Of a stretch of 64,000 nucleotides of DNA, positions 31,638-42,377 are shown piece by piece. This stretch comes from Zygnema cylindricum (Eukaryota; Streptophyta; Zygnematophyceae; Zygnematales; Zygnemataceae). The stretch lies in contig JBBHKE010002788.1 in assembly GCA_037447655.1 (NCBI GenBank), forward strand, positions 62,001 through 126,000, written 5' to 3'. The position numbers and the translations under genes are program-made. Position 1 is the first letter of the stretch; each line of letters starts with the position of its first letter. The notes beneath the pieces were generated by a model. It ran no database searches. It was not told where the DNA came from and saw only the letters and a list, made by a program, of their open reading frames with translations.

Positions 31638-32750
31638 GTGGCCAGGAATATAAAAAAAAATTCCAATGGCTGTAGAAATGTTTCTTTTCTAAGTCACAAT
31701 TTTTTAGTATCAAGGAAATGTATGCAGTTTTTGGAAACATATACTAACTCAGTTTTTTGTAGAAATTAATCAGTTCCGTTAAATAGTCGATTGTTTCATG
31801 ATCTTATTGCTAGCCTTATTATAACCGCAGTTCAATATAGTGTGTTTATTCCGTATGTATATTGTATGTTTTATAGTATAAATTGATTAAAGACTGCATA
31901 TAATATTGGTTTTCCGCGTCAATTTTAAGAAAAAAAACATTGCGAAAGGAAATAACTTACAAACAAACAAAGGGGAAGCAAATAAAGGATGTTTAAAATT
32001 ACAACAAGGATTAATAAACCGAAAAAAAAAAACACAAAGAGAAAAACAAACAAAGTTTACACAAAGGAAAAATACCAACCTCGAAACAGCAGTCGTATAT
32101 ACTATAATATAAACACTCTTAAAGAAAAAAAAAAAGACAAAATTTGGGACCATCATCCAAATCTGACCATTCTATGGTGAAAGATTAGAACTGGTGTCAC
32201 GGTTCTCCGTGATTTCTATGTCGGTAGTTTCAGCAACTGCAGAATATTATTTGCTCTTCACATTTGTTCGGGGAACATGTTGTGTTTCAGCTGTTATCAT
32301 TTGATTCCAGGATGATCGGTTTCTGACAAAATAAGTCAAATATGTTTCTTTTAGGGTTACTTTAGGATTTTTTAGAGTTTTATCAGGAATTTTTAGGGTT
32401 TTTTCTGTTTACAGCAAATTGTGTTTGTCTTTATTGAGCTACCTATGATATGCATATTGAAAATATGAATACATGAATATTGAATATATGCACATGAATA
32501 CAACTTTATTACAAAAGCAGGATGGTAAACCAAAAAAGTAAAGGGCATATTCTAAATAGTGTACATATAATACACTGTGTGCACACTATATATTCTGAGG
32601 ATATTAATATATTGTATGCATACTACATATTAAACTATAATGGAGCCGACTTTATTTAAAAGCGCGATGGTAAACAATCGGAGTCCATAGGAACAAAAAG
32701 AAGTAGCATTGTTAAAACTGAAAAACCACATAACGAGGGAATAAGCAAAA
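31638..32750. other. AT-rich spacer, no recognised gene
   Basis: High A+T with poly-A and poly-T runs (31920-32130). Open frames here are lysine/asparagine or phenylalanine-rich and look random. 32470-32640 has recurring 'atattgaatat' and 'tgtgcacac' words. Nothing assignable. Confidence 0.5.
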
Positions 32751-33097
32751 GGGAAAATCAAGGCAAAAACGATGAAAATACGAAAGGATGGCAAGGAAGT
32801 TGAAAACACCCAAAAAAGCTAAACCCAACAAACAAAACATCAAGGGAAAAAACTAACACGTAGCAAAAAACCCCCAACAGAACTAAAAATGTACGGAAAG
32901 CAACCAGGTAAGTCCACGAATCCCGGAGGAGCACGAGGAGGAAGTTCCGGAACACGCCGTCAATCCATAACGGAAATAGGCGATCGAAGTAATATAGAAG
33001 CCAACACCCGTTGTAGGGCCACGGAAATACGTTGACGATAAAAAAAAGTAATGACTGAAACAGGAGGGCTCCCATGTCCTCGCCTCTCGAATGAGCG

Positions 33098-33963
33098 TCA
33101 ACCACAAGTACGGAAAAACTCGTCCAAAGCCACACCCAAACAACCAAATATCTCGACCGCCATCTGAATGAAGCCATCCATAGCGTCGCGATAGGCATAA
33201 TCACGCACCTTCCTTTTAGCCGCGTCACGGGCAACCACTCCCACATGCCGAGCCGCTTGGTTGGCGACCAGAGTTGAGGTAGGGTTCGCCAAAACAATGT
33301 CACCAAATGTACGACGGGCACCATCAAGTAATACAAGGTCAATCCGACGCGAAGGAAGAATGTGAGAGACCTCCCGACGAACAGAAAATCCCCCCTCAGA
33401 AGTGATAGTAGCGATGGTGTCTCAAATCGTGTCGTGCGCCTGAATCAACTCGCCCCCGTGGGAGCACTGAAGCAAATGGACCCGGTCGGGGTCGAGAACA
33501 AGGCCGCATGAGCAAACAAGTGAGCCAAGCAAAGGTGGGTGAAGGGGGCCAAGCCAAAACCTAAGGGCCGTGGTGAACTGAGCCGGGGTGAAACGAAGAG
33601 TGGATAGGATACGAAGAGCAAATAGCCAAGCTCCAGAGCCACGTCCGCAACAAGACAAAAACGTGCACGCGAAAAATTGGAAGGAAGCGCCTGAAGAAGC
33701 TCTGATTTGATAGCGGCGACATCCGGATCAAAAATGGATTTCTGAACACGCGCAATTGATGTCGTAACGAGATTGGAAAAAATCAGCATGTCCTCGATTG
33801 CAGCCGCATTAAAAGAACGTGATGCATCCAAAAGGGACAAAAAAGAACGTGATGGTTGAATTATCGTTTGAAACTGCTGACTTATTGGGGGTCTTGGATG
33901 GCTCCCTTGTTGAAACACATCCAAGTTGGGCAAAAAAGAATTCAATGGCAAGGAACAATCCAA
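33098..33963 (-). pseudogene. C-terminal fragment of a non-LTR-type retroelement protein
   Basis: On the minus strand, a frame from 33658 gives GSGAWLFALRILSTLRF, then CSCGLVLDPDRVHLLQCSHG (a Cys-Cys-His-Cys-like cluster), a TGA at 33422-33424, and, still in frame, RRIDLVLLDGARRTFGDIVL with a Lys/Tyr-rich helix (KRKVRDYAYRDAM) to 33098. The order 'CxCG ... HxxxC ... RRIDLV' resembles the post-RT region of non-LTR retroelements that carry a restriction-like endonuclease. Residues upstream (33963-33660) continue it in a shifted frame. No RT is present. The family assignment is tentative. Confidence 0.45.
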
Positions 33964-34253
33964 TTCTTTGTATTGTAGAAAAACATGTCATGTCTCAACT
34001 AAAAATGAAGAAGGCGAGGGAAATTTGGACATCACTAAAATCCGCTTTTGAGAAAGCTAATGTTCAAGAGGAGCTCTTGGTGGCTGGAAAAATGTTGGGA
34101 TACAAATACTCGGGGGGAACTATGGTCGAGTATTGTGACAATTTTCGTGCACTTATTGATGCATACTCTTCTGTTGGGGGGTCATTTCTTGAGTTTCAAC
34201 AGGCACCTCTGCTTATTAGAGGACTCCCTAGTAGCATGAAAGGTGTGTCTGTT
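33819..34253 (+). pseudogene. Y-A gag core (UBN2-type)
   Basis: Open frame reading ELSFETADLLGVLDGS, then AREIWTSLKSAFEKA, MLGYKYSGGTMVEY and LLIRGLPSSMKG, the helical Gag pattern of copia elements (UBN2 domain). The N-terminal part containing the usual 'F.G.NY..W' motif is missing. It ends at a TAG (34254-34256) and continues in another frame after about 34270. Confidence 0.75.
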
Positions 34254-34310
34254 TAGCTAAAGAGTCATGATAAAGCTAGCTGGTCATTTCAGTTAGCGTA
34301 TAATCTTATA

Positions 34311-35174
34311 TTGGAGGAAGAGACTAATACTAAACTCCTTGAAGGAGAAGGAAAGGTTGAAGCTTTTGCAACAAACTTTGACAAAAGAAATCATGTTACT
34401 CAGAACAGTAATCTGTTTAACCAAAGTAATCAATTTAACCAAAACCAGAATCAGTATAATCAGTATAATCAGAGGCAGAATATGCCATCTTCTACTACTT
34501 GTTTCAATTGTTCTGAGAAGGGTCATAGATACACGTATTTTCCTAAGCTGAAAAAGGCAAATGAGACAAGTTTATACAAGCCATGTTGGCAGCAAAACCA
34601 ATATCACAAAGGCTTTTCTGGGAATCCCACCCGTGGAAATGCTCTCTTTTCAGCTTCTGCAACTGATGCAGATGAGTCTTTGAGCTTTAATGAGCCAGAG
34701 GAGGCGGAGTTATTTGCTATGGCAGCAGCCATGGAGGGTCTAAAAGATGCTGGATGGATCATGGACACGGGAGCGTCGGCCCACATGTGCTGGAACAAGG
34801 CGGATTTTACGAATCTGCAAACGTCTCCAAGGAGTATCTTCTATGATTGTGGCATGAGTGTTCAAACCTCAACTCGGGGTGATGTATCTTTGATGGTAGA
34901 TGTGGGGGGAAAGTCGGTCAAGAGAACCCTTCACAATGTTTTGTATGTTCCAGACTTTATGAAGAATCTTTTTTCTACATCCTTAGTGGAGAGCAAAGGT
35001 TTTGAAGTCATTTTAAAAGGAGGTAGACAGGTTGTTAGCAAGAAAGGGAAGGTGGCACTAACAAGAACTAGAGATGGTAGCAAAATGTACCTGATGGAAA
35101 TAGTTGAATATAAAAAAATGGTGTTCTCTACTCCAATGTCCAATCAAATAATGAGTTGTGGCATAAAAGATTAG
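34311..35174 (+). pseudogene. Y-A gag tail, zinc knuckle and aspartic protease
   Basis: 287 codons. An Asn/Gln-rich segment leads to a knuckle CFNCSEKGHRYTYF in which the last Cys is Phe, so zinc binding is impaired. The protease follows with WIMDTGASAHMCWNKADF (active-site Asp-Thr-Gly) and the flap/pre-integrase transition NVLYVPDFMKNLFSTSLV. It ends in a frame change just before the integrase finger, where the next frame begins (35156). Confidence 0.85.
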
Positions 35175-35650
35175 GACATATGAATTATGATAGTCTTAAG
35201 AAAATGGTGAATTCGGGAAAAGTTGATGGAGTTTCTCTCAGTTCTCATCCTATAAAATCATGTGATGGTTGTTCATTTGGCAAGATCCATAGATTGCCAT
35301 TTCCACATGAAACATACCACAGATCGGAGAAAGTTTTACAGCTTATACATTTTGATGTTCTCAGTCCTTCACAAGTGGGTTCAGCTAGAGGCGTCCACTA
35401 TATGGTTACATTCACAGATGACAACTCGAGGTACACCAAATTTTACTTCATGCAACATAAAAGTGAAGTGTTAACTCACTTCAAGCACTACAAAGCGTGG
35501 ATAGAGAAGTTTCATGGAGTTTTAATCTTGGCGTTGAGATCGGACAATGGGGGAGAATACACATCAAATGAATTCAAAGAATTTCTCCTTCAAGAAGGTA
35601 TCAGTCCCAACCTTAGGAGGCCTTTTCATCACCTGAGAGAAATCACTTGA
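35156..35650 (+). pseudogene. Y-A integrase, N-terminal part only
   Basis: Reads HKRLGHMNYDSLKKM with CDGCSFGKIHRLPF (HHCC finger), then FTDDNSRYTKFYFM and LRSDNGGEYTSNEF with the catalytic aspartate region. After EFLLQEGI the sequence is lost: the motif with the catalytic glutamate is absent, and within about 60 bp the RT begins. The deletion removes the integrase C-terminal half and the linker. Confidence 0.85.
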
Positions 35651-36300
35651 TCGAGGCGGCGAACGATGAAATGAAATCTATTATAAATGCACAGACGTGG
35701 GAGCTGGTGGATCTTAATCCGTGTAGAAAAGCCATCCGCTGCAAATAGGTATTCAAGGTGAAGTTGAACCCGGACAACACCATTGAAAGATATAAGGCCA
35801 CACTAGTGGCCAAGGGGTATAATCAAAAAGAAGGTATTGATTTTGAAGAAACCTTCTCTCCAGTTTTCAGATTTCCCACTGTCAGAATTTTGCTAAGTCA
35901 AGCGACTATAGAGAATATGGAAATACATCAAATGGATGTTAAAACGACCTTCTTGCATCGAGAGCTAAAAGAAACCATTTATATGAAGCAACCTAAAATG
36001 TATGTTGAAACGGGAAAGGAAAAATTAATCTGTAAATTGATGAAATCTTTGTATGGGCTAAAAGAAGCCCCGAGTCAGTGGAATTTGAAGTTCGATGAGT
36101 TTTTCACTGGGCTAGTTTTCAAGAGAAGTAGCTCTGATCATTCTGTATATGTCTTACAAGGAGAGGATGGGATAGTATACATTGTTGTATATGTGGATGA
36201 CCTACTATTAATAAGTAAGTGAATGGATAAAATAAACTGCATTAAAGCGGCTTTGAGGTCTAGGTTTAAGATGAAGGACCTCGATGAGGCCAAGTAAATC
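35651..36300 (+). pseudogene. Y-A reverse transcriptase
   Basis: Complete copia RT order: NAQTWELVDL, then a TAG at 35746-35748 in place of the invariant Trp of the CKWVFK motif, [58 protein letters not shown], and the catalytic box YVVYVDDLLLIS near 36178-36213. A TGA follows at 36220-36222. Both stops recur at the same places in Y-B. Otherwise it is largely in one frame. Confidence 0.87.
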
Positions 36301-36333
36301 TTAGGTATACAGGTAGAAAGTGACAGAAACAAA

Positions 36334-37175
36334 ATGCTGATTATGTTGACTCAGAAAGAAGCGATAGGTAACATGTCGGAAAAATTTGAAATGAAAGATG
36401 TGAAAGGATCTGTAACTCCCATGGAATTCATGCAGAAATTAGAAGGAATTGATACATATTCAGGCATAATGGTTTGTGAGAGTCTAAAGACAGGGGAGAA
36501 AGAGTTTATGGCTTCCAAGCCATATAGATAGGTAGTTGGAATTCTTATATATTTATGAATTGCACGAGACTCGATATTGCAGCTGCTGTAGGAGTCTTGA
36601 GTAGAAGTCTGCATAATCCTAAAAGGGCAGACTGGGAAGCAGCGAAAAGGGTGTTGAGATATCTTATAGGTACTCGAAATCTCAAGCTTGTATTCAAAGG
36701 AGAAGAGGTGAAATTACAGACATGGAGCGATGCTAGCTATGGGGACATGCCAAGCCGGAAATCTACAACAACTTTTGTTTTTAAGATTAGAGATGGAACT
36801 TGCTGCTGGAGTAGCAAATTACAAAAGGTTATAGCTCAATCCACAATAGAGTCTGAATACATGGAAGTTGCTTCGGCCCTCAAGGAGCTCCTATGGGTTA
36901 AGTCTATTCTACAAAAACTTGGGTAGATGCAGACTGGTCCTCAGTCTATCTTGTGTGACAACCAAGTTGCCATTGCCATTGCCTCTAACCCAAGCCAACA
37001 TTTTAAAAGCAAACACATAGATGTTAGACTTCACTTTGTCAGGGAAAAAGTACTTGCAAAGGTCATTAAATTGTGTTATTTACCAAATGAGAAGATGGTG
37101 GTTGACATGTTAACAAAAGCCCTTATTGCTCCTAAGTTGCACTTTTGCAAAAAGGTTATTGGACTAAGTGAGTAA
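36334..37175 (+). pseudogene. Y-A RNase H
   Basis: Late RT thumb (KEAIGNMSEKFEMKDV) and RNase H: MNCTRLDIAAAVGVLSRSL, TWSDASYGDMPSRKS (catalytic Asp), STIESEYMEVASALKELLW, LCDNQVAIAIASNPSQHF and KHIDVRLHFVREKVL. Interrupted by stops near 36533 and 36926 and by a small frame change. It ends LSE before the polypurine tract. Confidence 0.85.
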
Positions 37176-37198
37176 CTGAGTCTAAAGATTTAGGGGAG

Positions 37199-37957
37199 TG
37201 TTGAGATTTATAATCTTTGGTGTAGTAAATAGAACTTTGAGAGGAGACCAAAGCATAAATATTTTCTAGTAATGTAATAACCTTAAATTACAGTCCAAAA
37301 GCAAAGAGTGTAATCACTTTGGAAACGGTGAGCGAAATGGTCCAGGATACACCCTCGGAAAATATATGAACGGCATTTTGGAGTCATATCTCTTAGAGAA
37401 AAATGCATTTTATGATGTTGATTTGGCAACGCCGGACGGTCACCCGGGACAACAAGCATGATTCACGTGGGACCGCAAGTGACGAGGTGTGATTTACGTG
37501 GGACCATAAGTGACGAGGCGTGATTCACGTGGGACCACAAGTGACGAAGCGCTTAGGTGCTTCGTACTACACCATGACAGTCGGGTGGACTTTAGCCACT
37601 ACTGTGACTAAGCACTAGGAACATTTTGTACGGTTCGCCATCTGAATATATTTGAATAAACATTATTTTGTAGTTTAGTGTAATAAAAAGATCGTGTTTT
37701 ATTAATTAGGTTTTTGGAAAATAATTATTATGAGGTTTGGAGGTACTCACGGTACAATAAAGTACTGGCTGGATACTTTGTCGTTAGTCAAGATAGTTTT
37801 GTAGTACGGTCACCCGAATTACTGTGACCAGTAGATACTCACTGTGAGTATATAGTTTAGGACTTAGCCAATTTCGAATCATCCAGTTCTGGGAATATGA
37901 TTTTCTAAAGGCAGTTTTTTTGGGAAACTTCCACACATCATATCTTATGCTTTACCA
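37199..37957 (+). repeat. Y-A LTR
   Basis: 759 bp, beginning TGTTGAGA after a polypurine tract and ending near 'tttacca'. It is followed by 'ggtcatttgggccgc', a possible degenerate half-tRNA primer site. It matches 41299-42164. A 'gattcacgtgggaccacaagtgacga' type word is tandemly repeated within (about 37455-37550). Confidence 0.75.
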
Positions 37958-38109
37958 GGTCATTTGGGCCGCAATTTTGGGAATTGTCAGTTTACACTAT
38001 TGCGAATCACTGTGGCGAATTTGAGGCATATTGGCCTTCAGAGTCATATTTTGGTGTGAGATCAAAGTTGGTTGTTGAGTAGGTGCTTTTATAGTTTCTT
38101 TTGTTTTTC

Positions 38110-38200
38110 ATGTCTTCTTCCACTACAACTGTTGTTTCTCTTTCTGCAACGGTGGTTGTAGAAAAACAAGAAAGACCTTGTAAATTACCACAAATATAAT
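38110..38200 (+). pseudogene. Y gag start after the Y-A LTR
   Basis: ATG at 38110 reads MSSSTTTVVSLSATVVVEK, matching the start at 42319 (MSTSTTTAGSPPATVVVEQ). A stop follows about 30 codons in. It indicates a second Y copy starting here whose interior is lost. Confidence 0.6.
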
Positions 38201-39552
38201 CCAGGTCGACCATCCGTGACTTTGCTGTCACTCGAGCATTGCTTGAATAATGCATTAACAACACAAAATATAAAGTTGTTTAGGTACCAACACTTTTTAT
38301 CCCAAACAACGACATACATTAGAGACCTCGTCTCTTGTTCAAAGCCCTTATCCTCATGGTTATTCCAAATACCTTCATCTTATTTTCCTACTTTTGAGGA
38401 GAGAGAGATTAATTCTCACGAAAATGAGTTATTTACTGATGATTAATATCCCATAACTGCAGTGGACATATTTGCACAATTTATTCCAGTATCAACATGA
38501 GATGCCTTTAATATTAGTATGTTACACTAGATCCTAATGTTGCGCTGTCCAATCAGTGTAGTATGACGTACTAGCAGGTGCAATCCTTCTATTTCAAAAC
38601 CGTGATTGTCTACTCGTGGAAATTTAAGCAGAGGTCATCCTAGTTTAGTACTCTTGTGTCGGTGGAAAAATTCCTTTAAGAACCTTTCGCCAACACGGTT
38701 AGAGCGTGTTTCCATGTGTTCATGTAAGGGTTTTTTCCGTCGTTTTCACAAAAAATAGGACTTCCAACGAGAAAATATTACGCCGTACGAAAAATGGGCA
38801 AAAACACAATTACAGTTTGCGTCATCTTGGAACTTGGAAGGTATGGCAATTTGGCGGTATTATCATCGCGACCCACTTCCAGCTCATCTTCACACTTGTA
38901 ATGGAATCAAATTGCGATCTGATTTCAACCAAAATAACACCCTATTGACAAATATAAAGCAGGTATTGCACACGTGAAAAGTGTTCGAATTTTTTTGAAC
39001 GAGGGAGAGTACACACTATTATTTCCATGCTCGTCACGCGCATGTACGTACAAAAACGACAAGCATATACGGAAAAAAATTCGTTGGGGTCTCGGACCTC
39101 CACTTTCATTCGCGGGTCCTTTGCAAAAATTTACAACGTCCTCGTCTCTCCCTATCTTTTTCATTCGACCGCTCCTTTTTCTCTCATCTCTAAATGAAAT
39201 GCAGCAATAATAGTATCAAATGAAAGATATAAATTTTTCTCTTTTTTTATATATTTTTGGTCTCATTTTGATGGCATATCGAATGATAAATGGTAAGTAA
39301 AAGAAATCGGGAAGCCATGGTGGAAATTTTACGTGCTGATGACGTCTCAAGGTAGCATGACTTCGCAAGGTAGCATGACTTGGCAATGTCACAAAACCCT
39401 AAACATCTACAATGTCACAAAAAACTCGATGTCTACAACCGTCGCTGTTTTTGTAGACGCCACTAATTTTAGGAAGTTTCGTAGTCTGTCTACACTTCAT
39501 TTCGTACTATCGTAGGTTGTCGCACATTTTGTAGACGTCTACACCTGTCACA
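38201..39552. other. Unassigned AT-rich DNA
   Basis: No recognised coding sequence; open frames are short. Two words, 'gcgtgtttccatgtgttcatgtaa' near 38703 and 'caaggtagcatgactt' (repeated at 39350 and 39365), hint at decayed repeats. The first resembles the centre of the foldback element at 39553-39803. Confidence 0.5.
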
Positions 39553-39803
39553 TATTTGAAGTAATGAAGGCGCAAGTAATGATTGACATATGAACACTTT
39601 GAAAAGTACACCGTAAAATCTGCGCTAAAATTCAAATTATTGTTTCAAAGTTTCTGTTACATGGGAACACGCCCTTAGGGCGTGTTCCCATGTAACCGAT
39701 ATTTTGAAACGTTATTTTGGAATTTAGCGCTGATTTTACGGTGTACCTTTCAAAGTGTGCCTATGTGAATCGTTACTTGCGCGTTCATTATTTTGAAATT
39801 GTG
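39553..39803. mobile_element. Foldback (palindromic) MITE
   Basis: About 250 bp forming an inverted repeat centred at 39677/39678. The innermost 37 bases (tacatgggaacacgccctta and its complement) are a near-perfect palindrome, and the arms continue outwards with mismatches through 'gcgctaaaatt', 'caccgtaaaatc' and 'cttgcgc'. TA followed by caccg occurs at 39607 and its complement at 39741-39745, so a smaller TA-flanked MITE may be nested inside. It lies immediately before the truncated Y-B RT. Confidence 0.78.
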
Positions 39804-39814
39804 GCAGCTGTACA

Positions 39815-40378
39815 CGTCGCCAATATGAAATCTATTATAAATGCACAGACGTGGGAGCTGGTGGATCTTAATCCGTGTAGAAAAGCCATCCGCTGCAAAT
39901 AGGTATTCAAGGTGAAGTTGAACCCGGACAACACCATTGAAAGATATAAGGCCACACTAGTGGCCAAGGGGTATAATCAGAAAGAAGGTATTGATTTTGA
40001 AGAAACCTTCTCTCCAGTTGTTAAATTACCTACTGTCAAAATTTTGCTAGGTCTAGCGACTATAAAGAATATGGAAATACAGCAAATGGATGTTAAAATT
40101 GCTTTTTTGCATGGAGAGTTGGAAGAGACCATCTACATGAAATTACTTGATATATATATGTAGAAAAGGGAAAGGAGGAATTGGTGTGTAAACTAATGAA
40201 ATCTTTGTATGGGCTATAACAAGCCCCCATGCAAGGGAATTTGAAGTTAGATGAGTTTTTGACAAGGCTAGGTTTTAAAAGAATTAGCTCAAATCATTCT
40301 GTATATGTTCTACAAGGAGAGGATGGGATAATTTACATTGCTGTATATGTGGGTGATCTATTATTAATAAGTAAGTGA
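39815..40378 (+). pseudogene. Y-B reverse transcriptase
   Basis: Begins MKSIINAQTWELVDL and runs colinear with Y-A: TAG at 39900-39902, [34 protein letters not shown], and the catalytic box reads YVGDLLLIS, with the first catalytic Asp changed to Gly. It ends at the shared TGA (40376-40378). Frame breaks lie at about 40160 and 40220. It cannot give active RT. Confidence 0.83.
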
Positions 40379-41275
40379 ATGGATGAAATAAACCGCATTA
40401 AAGCGGCTTTTAGGTCTAGGTTTGAGATGAAGGACATCGAAGAGGCCAAATATATCTTAGGTATACAGGAAGAAAAAGACAAAAACAAAAGGTTGATTAT
40501 GTTGACTCAGAAAGAAGCAATAGGTAACATGCTGGAAAGATTTGAAATGAAAGATGTGAAAGGATCACTAACTCCTATGGAATTCAGACAAAAATTGGAA
40601 GGAATATATTCAACCTTTTGGCATAATGGTTTGTGAGAGTCTAAAGACACGGGAGGAAGAGTTTATGGCTTTAAAGCCATAAGGACAAGTAGTTGGAAGT
40701 CTTATATATTTGATGTACTGTACGAGACCTGTTATTGCAGCAGCTGTGGGAGTTTTGAGTAGAAGTCTGCAAAATCCTAAAAAGGCAAATTGGGATATCT
40801 TGCAGGTACTCGAAATCTTAAGCTTGTACTCGGAGGAGGAGAGGTGAAAATACAAACGTGGAGCGATGTTAGCTATGGAGACATGCCAAGCCAAAAATCT
40901 ACAACCGACTTTGTTCTGAAGATTGGAGATGAAACTTGTTGTTGGAGTAGCAAATTACAAAAGGTTACAGGTCAATCCATAATGGAATATATGGCAGCAG
41001 TTTCCGCCCTCGAATAGCTCATATGGGTCTAGTCCATTTTACAAGAACTAGGGAATTTGCAAACAAGTCCTCAAGCTATCTGGTGTGACAACCATGCAGC
41101 CATTGCAATTGCCTCTAACCCCAGCTATCACTTTAAGAGCAAACACACAGTACTTGCAAAAGTCATTAAATTGTGTTATTTACTAGATGAGAAGATGGTG
41201 GCTGACATGTTAACTAAAGCCCTTTTTGCACTAAAGTTGCAATTTTGCAAAGAGGCTATTGGACTAAGTGAGTAA
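40379..41275 (+). pseudogene. Y-B RNase H
   Basis: Contains FRSRFEMKDIEEAKYILGIQ, TWSDVSYGDMPSQKS (catalytic Asp present; a Val replaces the usual Ala), IWCDNHAAIAIASNPSYHF, and ends LSE like Y-A. About 30 bases coding for the DVRLHFVREK block are missing after SKH (near 41145), and several stops interrupt it. Confidence 0.82.
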
Positions 41276-41298
41276 CTAAGTCTAAAGATTTAAGGGAG

Positions 41299-42164
41299 TG
41301 TTGAAAATTAAAATATTTATATTTAGTAGATAGGGTTGTGAGAGGAGACCAAAAACACTTATAATATTTTCTAAGTAGTTTTATGTAATACTTACTTTTA
41401 TTAGTATTACAGTAGCAAAAGTACACTAGAGTGTATTGTACCTTTGCAAGTTTTACGGAGTGGCGACCAACACGCGTCACGCAGTACAATTAGAATTGTC
41501 GGATCAGACGGAATGAATCTAGTCCGGATACTTCGGAAAATATATGGTACAGTATTTTTGGAATCATACGAATATTTTGGAATTGTATGCTACAGGACAT
41601 TTGTATGATCATTAATTGGAAACGTCCGAATATTTCGGAAATGATTGGTACTGATTATTTTATCATCATTGATTTCGAGTCGTGTCGACGGACGGGATTC
41701 ACCAAGGACCACAAGTGTAATTCACGTGGGACCACAAGTGACGAAGCACTCAGGTGCTTCCTACTACACTATGACAGTCAGCTGGACTTTAGCCACCACC
41801 ATGACTAAGCACCTTGAACATTTATTGTACGGTTCGCCATCTGAAAATATTTGAATAACATTTTTTTGTAGTTTAGTGTAATAAAAATTAGTGTTTCATC
41901 AATTAGGTTTTTCGAGGTACTCACGGTACAGTAAAGTACAGGCTGGATACTTTGTCGTTAGTCAGGATAGTAATGTTGTACAGTCACCCGTATTAGTGTG
42001 ATTAGTAGATACTCCCGTATTAGTGTGACCAGTAGATACTCACTGTGAGCATATAGTTTAGGACTTAGACAATTTTGAATCATCCAGTTTTGGGAATATG
42101 ATTTTCTTAGGGCAATTTTGTGAAACTTCCAGACATCATTTCTATCATATCTTATGGTTTACTA
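41299..42164 (+). repeat. Y-B LTR
   Basis: 866 bp, beginning TGTTGAAA after a polypurine run (aaggga). Colinear with Y-A LTR 37199-37957, longer mainly because of insertions near 41510-41640 and a short duplication of 'gtgtgaccagtagatactc' around 41997-42045. It is followed by 'ggtcatttgggctgc', as in Y-A. Confidence 0.75.
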
Positions 42165-42318
42165 GGTCATTTGGGCTGCAATTTTGGGAATTCTTGCATT
42201 AATGGATTGTGTATCACTGTGACGAATTTTAGGCATATTGGCTTTTTGAGTCATATTTTGTGTTGGATCAAAGTTGGTTGTTGAGTAGGTGTTTTGATAG
42301 ATTCTACTGTTTTTTTAA

Positions 42319-42377
42319 ATGTCTACTTCCACTACTACTGCTGGTTCTCCGCCTGCAACGGTGGTTGTAGAACAACA
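42319..42377 (+). pseudogene. Y gag start after the Y-B LTR
   Basis: ATG at 42319 gives MSTSTTTAGSPPATVVVEQ, matching 38110. After about 20 codons the frame enters the polypyrimidine tract, so the downstream 388-residue Ser/Pro/Leu-rich reading is an artefact. Confidence 0.6.

Larger units (their letters stand above)
33800..37957 (+). mobile_element. Y-A: copia retrotransposon with internal deletion and 3' LTR
   Basis: Plus-strand copia element lacking its 5' LTR and gag start: Gag core, knuckle, protease, integrase N-terminal part, then RT, RNase H, polypurine tract (aggggag, to 37198) and LTR (37199-37957). The integrase C-terminal part and the integrase-RT linker are missing at about 35640-35660. 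Many domains are readable, but stops at several points make it non-autonomous. It abuts the non-LTR fragment on the left. Confidence 0.85.
39815..42164 (+). mobile_element. Y-B: second copia copy, RT to LTR
   Basis: Starts in RT just where Y-A has its integrase/RT deletion junction, and continues through RNase H, polypurine tract and LTR. It shares two stop codons with Y-A (35746 with 39900; 36220 with 40376). It is more decayed than Y-A, with several additional indels. Confidence 0.83.

Noticed and set aside
32758-33342. 194-codon hydrophobic minus-strand frame as a membrane protein
   Set aside because: It is a shifted frame over the non-LTR retroelement fragment and downstream AT-rich DNA. 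The frame 33658-33098 gives the sensible protein.
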